Shown piece by piece: positions 61,220 through 64,000 of a stretch of 64,000 nt of DNA. A program made the translations under genes and the position numbers. Position 1 is the stretch's first letter. Each line of letters begins with the position of its first letter. The notes under the pieces are model-generated. The model did no database searches and was not told where the DNA came from. It worked only from the letters and a program-made list of their open reading frames with translations. Source of the DNA: Ga0077560 sp046330395 (GTDB lineage Bacteria; Actinomycetota; Thermoleophilia; Miltoncostaeales; Miltoncostaeaceae); contig JAXLSS010000001.1 of assembly GCA_046330395.1 (NCBI GenBank), positions 248,001 to 312,000 on the forward strand, in the 5' to 3' direction.

Positions 61220-61314
61220 TGCAGGGTACCCGACATGAGAAATCACCTTCGTATCCTTCCCGCGGTCCATCCGCCGTTCACGCCTGTGGCCCCGTCCACG
61301 CCGGGGGTGACGGC

Positions 61315-61530
61315 ATGAGCGGTGACGCGGCCGGCCCGCGGCGCTCCGGCGGGCTGCTGGGCATGGGCCTGTTCATGGTGCTGTGCTGCGCGATCGGGCC
61401 GGCGGTGGTGGGCGCCGTCGCCGGCAGCGTGGTCGGCGGATGGATCGGCATCACCATCGCGTGCGTGCTGGCCGCCGCCGTGGCGCTGGCGTTCCATCTG
61501 CGTGGCCGGTCGCGCGGGGCCGGGTGCTGA
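61315..61530 (+). CDS. Small membrane protein with a Cys pair, 71 aa
   Basis: ATG with a purine-rich GGGGGTGA upstream. Two transmembrane helices: GLLGMGLFMVLCCAIGPAVV, which carries a vicinal Cys pair, and GGWIGITIACVLAAAVALAF. The C-terminus is basic and ends in Cys (RGRSRGAGC). Vicinal Cys in the first helix are a feature of mercury transporters such as MerT, MerF and MerE, but the sequence similarity is only in pattern. It is divergent from the MerR gene, so it is the probable target of that regulator. Confidence 0.65.
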   Translation: MSGDAAGPRRSGGLLGMGLFMVLCCAIGPAVVGAVAGSVVGGWIGITIACVLAAAVALAFHLRGRSRGAGC

Positions 61531-61550
61531 CGCCGCACCGGGTGTGAGGG

Positions 61551-63392
61551 TCAGCCGCGGCGCCACCCGCGGTCGGGTGGTGGCGTGGCGTCAGGGGCGT
61601 CCGCCCGCGGCGTGGGGCCGGTTTGGACGGTGTCGCCGCCGGCGCTCTTGGCGTGATACAGCGCCTCATCGGCCCGGTGCAGCACCTGCGCGTCGGTCTC
61701 GCCCGGGAGCGCCTGCACCACCCCGGCGGATGCCGACAGGGGCAGCGCGAACCCGCACTCGACGCTGCGGACGCGGCGCACCAGGTGCTCGGCGCGCTCC
61801 TGTGCCACCTCCAGACCGGTGTCGGGGAGGATCCAGGCGAACTCGTCGCCGCCCAGCCGTGCGACCGTGTCCCCCGCGCGCGCACCGCCGTGCAGCGCGG
61901 CGGCGACGGTGGCCAGGGCCCGATCGCCCGCGGCGTGCCCGTACAGGTCGTTGATCTTCTTGAAGTGGTCGATGTCGAGCGTGATCAGGCACACGGGATG
62001 GCGGTCCAGCAGCTCCCGCAGGAGGCGGCGGTCGAACACCCGCCTGTTGCTGAGCCCGGTGAGGGCGTCGGACCCGGCCTCGTGCACCAGCTGCGCCCGC
62101 TCGGTCATGGAGGCCACCGCGATCGCGGCCAGGCCCGCGAAGCGCAGCATGCGTTCCGGTGCATCCTCGGCGTAGTCCGCGTGCAGCGCGGCGACGGAGA
62201 CCGCGCCCCACACCTCACCGTCCACCCGGATGGGGACCCCCCGCGCCATGCGGGCGATCGGGAGCTCGCCCATGTTCAGCACGCGACCGGTGTCGGGGCC
62301 GACGTCGCTGAGCAGCACCGGTTCCTTCGTGCTCCACACGCGCGCCACCGCCGTGTTGGCGTCCAGCAGGTCGATCGGGGCCGGGGGCGGATCGGTCACC
62401 GGGGGATCACCGGCCATGAAGAAGCCCTCCACGTGTCCGTGATGGCCCTCGAAACGGGTCACCGCCGCGATGTCCGCGCCCACCGACCCCGCCAGCCCGC
62501 CGGCGATCTCGCCGAACACCGCCCGCGATGCGGCACCGGTGGCCACGAGTTCGGCGATGCGGTGCAACGCCGCCGATTCCCCCTCGCGCCGCTTCAGCTC
62601 GCTGATGTCCACGAAGGTGGAGATCGCGGCCAGCGGAACCCCCGCCAACGAGCCCAGGGGACTGGAACTGACCCTCAGCCAGCGCACCGGCTCCGGTGCG
62701 CGCTGCACGCCCATCACGACGTCGCGCTGGGGGTCCCCGGTGGACAGGGTCACCACCGCCGGGATGGCGTCGAAGGGGAACGGGGAGCCGTCGGCGCTGA
62801 AGGCGCGCCAGCCGCGTTCGTGGAGACGGCCGCCCACCAGTTCCTCCACCGGCACGCCCAGGATGCGTGAAGCGGCCGTATTGGCCATCGCCACACGCCC
62901 CGTGGCGTCGTACACCATCACGCCGTCGCTCATCGAGTCCACCAGGTTGCGGGGGACGCGGATGTCATGGCGCAGGTAATCATCCACCAGCTGCGGCGCC
63001 GACATCTCCCGGATACGGATGATGTGCTCCGTCGGCGTCCCGTCGGCGCCCATCACGTGCACCCAGTCTTCCTCCACGGCCACCCGCCGGCCGTCGGTGT
63101 GCCGGATCTCCCCCCGGAACTCCCGATCGTCACCGGAGGTGATCCGGTCGAGCATCACCTGGAAGGCGCCCCAGGCATCCGGTGGCCACCACGGGTACGG
63201 CGGGCGCAGCCCGACCGCCTCCTCGCGGGGAATGCCGGTGAGCGTGCAGAAGCGCTCGTTGACGTCCAGCACCGTGCGGTCCCGGCTCACGATGAGCAGT
63301 GCCTGCGGGGTGAGGGCCATGAGGGCCGTGACGCGACTCGTGGCCCGCTGTGGCATCGCTCCGTTCCTCGGGTCCCCGGCCGCTCCCGACAT
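61551..63392 (-). CDS. PAS-PAS-GAF-GGDEF diguanylate cyclase
   Basis: 613 residues (an ATG at 63356 is an alternative start, MPQRATSRVTALM). Domains: PAS 1 (QALLIVSRDRTVLDVNERFC, residues ~25-135), PAS 2 (NLVDSMSDGVMVYDATGRVA, ~145-270), GAF (~285-425, ELVATGAASRAVFGEIAGGL and PIRVDGEVWGAVSV), and GGDEF (~440-600) with SDALTGLSNRRVFDRRLL, LDIDHFKKINDLYGHAAGD and intact RLGGDEFAWILPD. An Arg-x-x-Asp inhibitory site is not obvious. There is no membrane segment, so it is a cytoplasmic sensor-cyclase making c-di-GMP, and would oppose the EAL protein at 51.5-53.8 kb. Confidence 0.9.
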   Translation of the reverse strand: MSGAAGDPRNGAMPQRATSRVTALMALTPQALLIVSRDRTVLDVNERFCTLTGIPREEAVGLRPPYPWWPPDAWGAFQVMLDRITSGDDREFRGEIRHTDGRRVAVEEDWVHVMGADGTPTEHIIRIREMSAPQLVDDYLRHDIRVPRNLVDSMSDGVMVYDATGRVAMANTAASRILGVPVEELVGGRLHERGWRAFSADGSPFPFDAIPAVVTLSTGDPQRDVVMGVQRAPEPVRWLRVSSSPLGSLAGVPLAAISTFVDISELKRREGESAALHRIAELVATGAASRAVFGEIAGGLAGSVGADIAAVTRFEGHHGHVEGFFMAGDPPVTDPPPAPIDLLDANTAVARVWSTKEPVLLSDVGPDTGRVLNMGELPIARMARGVPIRVDGEVWGAVSVAALHADYAEDAPERMLRFAGLAAIAVASMTERAQLVHEAGSDALTGLSNRRVFDRRLLRELLDRHPVCLITLDIDHFKKINDLYGHAAGDRALATVAAALHGGARAGDTVARLGGDEFAWILPDTGLEVAQERAEHLVRRVRSVECGFALPLSASAGVVQALPGETDAQVLHRADEALYHAKSAGGDTVQTGPTPRADAPDATPPPDRGWRRG

Positions 63393-63612
63393 CCCGTTCC
63401 CCGCTCCGCGCTCCGACTCCCACCGCTCCCGTGGGCCATGCGGGGGAGCGGTCCAACCTTCAAATATGTGTACTCCGATCCTGGTGCGCGGCGAAGCCGA
63501 CCGCCACGCGAATCGGCGGCAAGTGGAGACCGCGTCGGGATAGTGGGCGAAATCGGCCGCGCATCGGCTCCGGTGCGTGCGGGGGGCACGGCACCGGAGG
63601 TCCGCATCGCGG

Positions 63613-64000
63613 TCAGCGGAGAGCGGCGATCACCTGCGATGCCGCGCGGCGGCCCGAGCGGTACGCCCCGTGCACGGTGGAGTGGTGGTCGGGGTCGGTG
63701 GCCTCCCCGGCGAAGAACACCCGGTCGTGAACCGGCGTCGCGAGGGCCAACCGGTCACCGCGGTGCGCGCCCAGCGCGGGGTAGGTGTACGAGCCGCCGG
63801 TGAGCGGGTCCATCGACCATGTGCTCGTGCGCTGCGCAACGGGCTGCGGCACCGACGACCCGAACATGGCGCGCAGGGCGGCGGTGGCATCGGCCCGCAC
63901 CTCGGCGGGCGACGCGGTCTCGACGGCCCGGCCCGCGTCGCCGCCGTTGAACCCCAGCAGCACCGGTGCGCCGGCACGCGCAAGGCTCACCCACTCGCCC
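63613..64000 (-). CDS. Flavin-dependent amine oxidase, C-terminal part (runs off the window)
   Basis: The visible 128 codons end at 63613 and continue past base 64000, so the N-terminal FAD-binding domain is outside. Present are a beta-strand segment (PVLLGFNGGDAGRAV), WSMDPLTGGSYTYPALG and the final FAD motif VFFAGEATDPDHHSTVHGAY with RSGRRAASQVIAAL. The G-E-A-T...H-G-A-x-x-S-G motif is diagnostic of the monoamine oxidase/polyamine oxidase/LSD1 family. The oxidised amine cannot be told from this end. Its promoter and start are missing. Confidence 0.85.
   Translation of the reverse strand, partial: GEWVSLARAGAPVLLGFNGGDAGRAVETASPAEVRADATAALRAMFGSSVPQPVAQRTSTWSMDPLTGGSYTYPALGAHRGDRLALATPVHDRVFFAGEATDPDHHSTVHGAYRSGRRAASQVIAALR

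Noticed and set aside
63393..63612. A further gene between the diguanylate cyclase and the amine oxidase
   Set aside because: The short frames here are chance Arg/Ala-rich translations. The interval probably holds only the cyclase promoter.

Overview
The window is very GC-rich DNA with dense, short-spaced genes, frequent GTG starts and four-base stop/start overlaps. The gene families (a single-chain 2-oxoglutarate dehydrogenase, MprAB-like two-component genes, LtrA, YihY/BrkB, ClpS, Lhr helicase, CtaG, DHA2 transporters) point to Actinomycetota. The many exported beta-propeller-like proteins would suit a deep-branching class such as Thermoleophilia, but that placement is an inference and no rRNA is present. 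I see no prophage, insertion sequence or CRISPR array.

Layout. 1-8.8 kb: a membrane-protein tail, an O-methyltransferase, exported proteins (a clan GH-A glycosidase, a WD40-like propeller, a 14-unit Cys-repeat protein), a DUF4389 protein, a DUF2235 hydrolase and a Pr6Pr-like membrane protein. 8.8-11.4 kb: a MarR regulator with a translationally coupled DHA2 efflux pump, and an unknown protein. 11.4-13.7 kb: an accessory patch with gene remnants, an I78-like inhibitor and an AbiEi/AbiEii type IV toxin-antitoxin pair next to tRNA-Thr(CGT). 13.8-27.1 kb: two exported propellers, a two-component system with an exported partner, an HD hydrolase/FkbM methyltransferase pair, a cell-wall TIM-barrel protein, an oxidoreductase, YihY and an exported tandem-domain protein. 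27.1-40 kb: Lhr helicase, LtrA, a CHAP hydrolase, ClpS, a benzoylformate decarboxylase-like enzyme, uroporphyrinogen-III synthase, a Nudix hydrolase, an MMPL transporter and a lipoate ligase. 40-50.3 kb: fused 2-oxoglutarate dehydrogenase, a membrane-anchored sigma factor, CtaG, a molybdopterin oxidoreductase with its cytochrome b, and a second DHA2 pump. 50.3-64 kb: an exported peptide, DUF3147 and VOC proteins, a GGDEF-EAL protein, a second MMPL transporter, a GST, a two-component system with a COG4705 membrane protein, a MerR module, a PAS-GAF-GGDEF cyclase and a truncated amine oxidase.

Genes that appear to work together: lipoate ligase with the lipoyl-bearing dehydrogenase just upstream; MarR with its pump; AbiEi with AbiEii under an inverted repeat that covers the abiEi start codon; a molybdoenzyme with a membrane cytochrome b (MsrPQ-like); the 57.7-60.7 kb two-component pair with a COG4705 protein behind two direct repeats 11 bp apart; and a MerR regulator with a small Cys-pair membrane protein across a 20-bp perfect palindrome.

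Caution: about ten recognisable genes are broken by one to four single- or double-base frame changes, mostly missing bases in G/C runs (propeller at 2.9 kb, both DHA2 pumps, AbiEii, Lhr, Nudix, both MMPL genes, lipoate ligase, GGDEF-EAL). Uncorrected long-read indels are the simplest explanation. I annotate these loci as whole genes and give the approximate break points.
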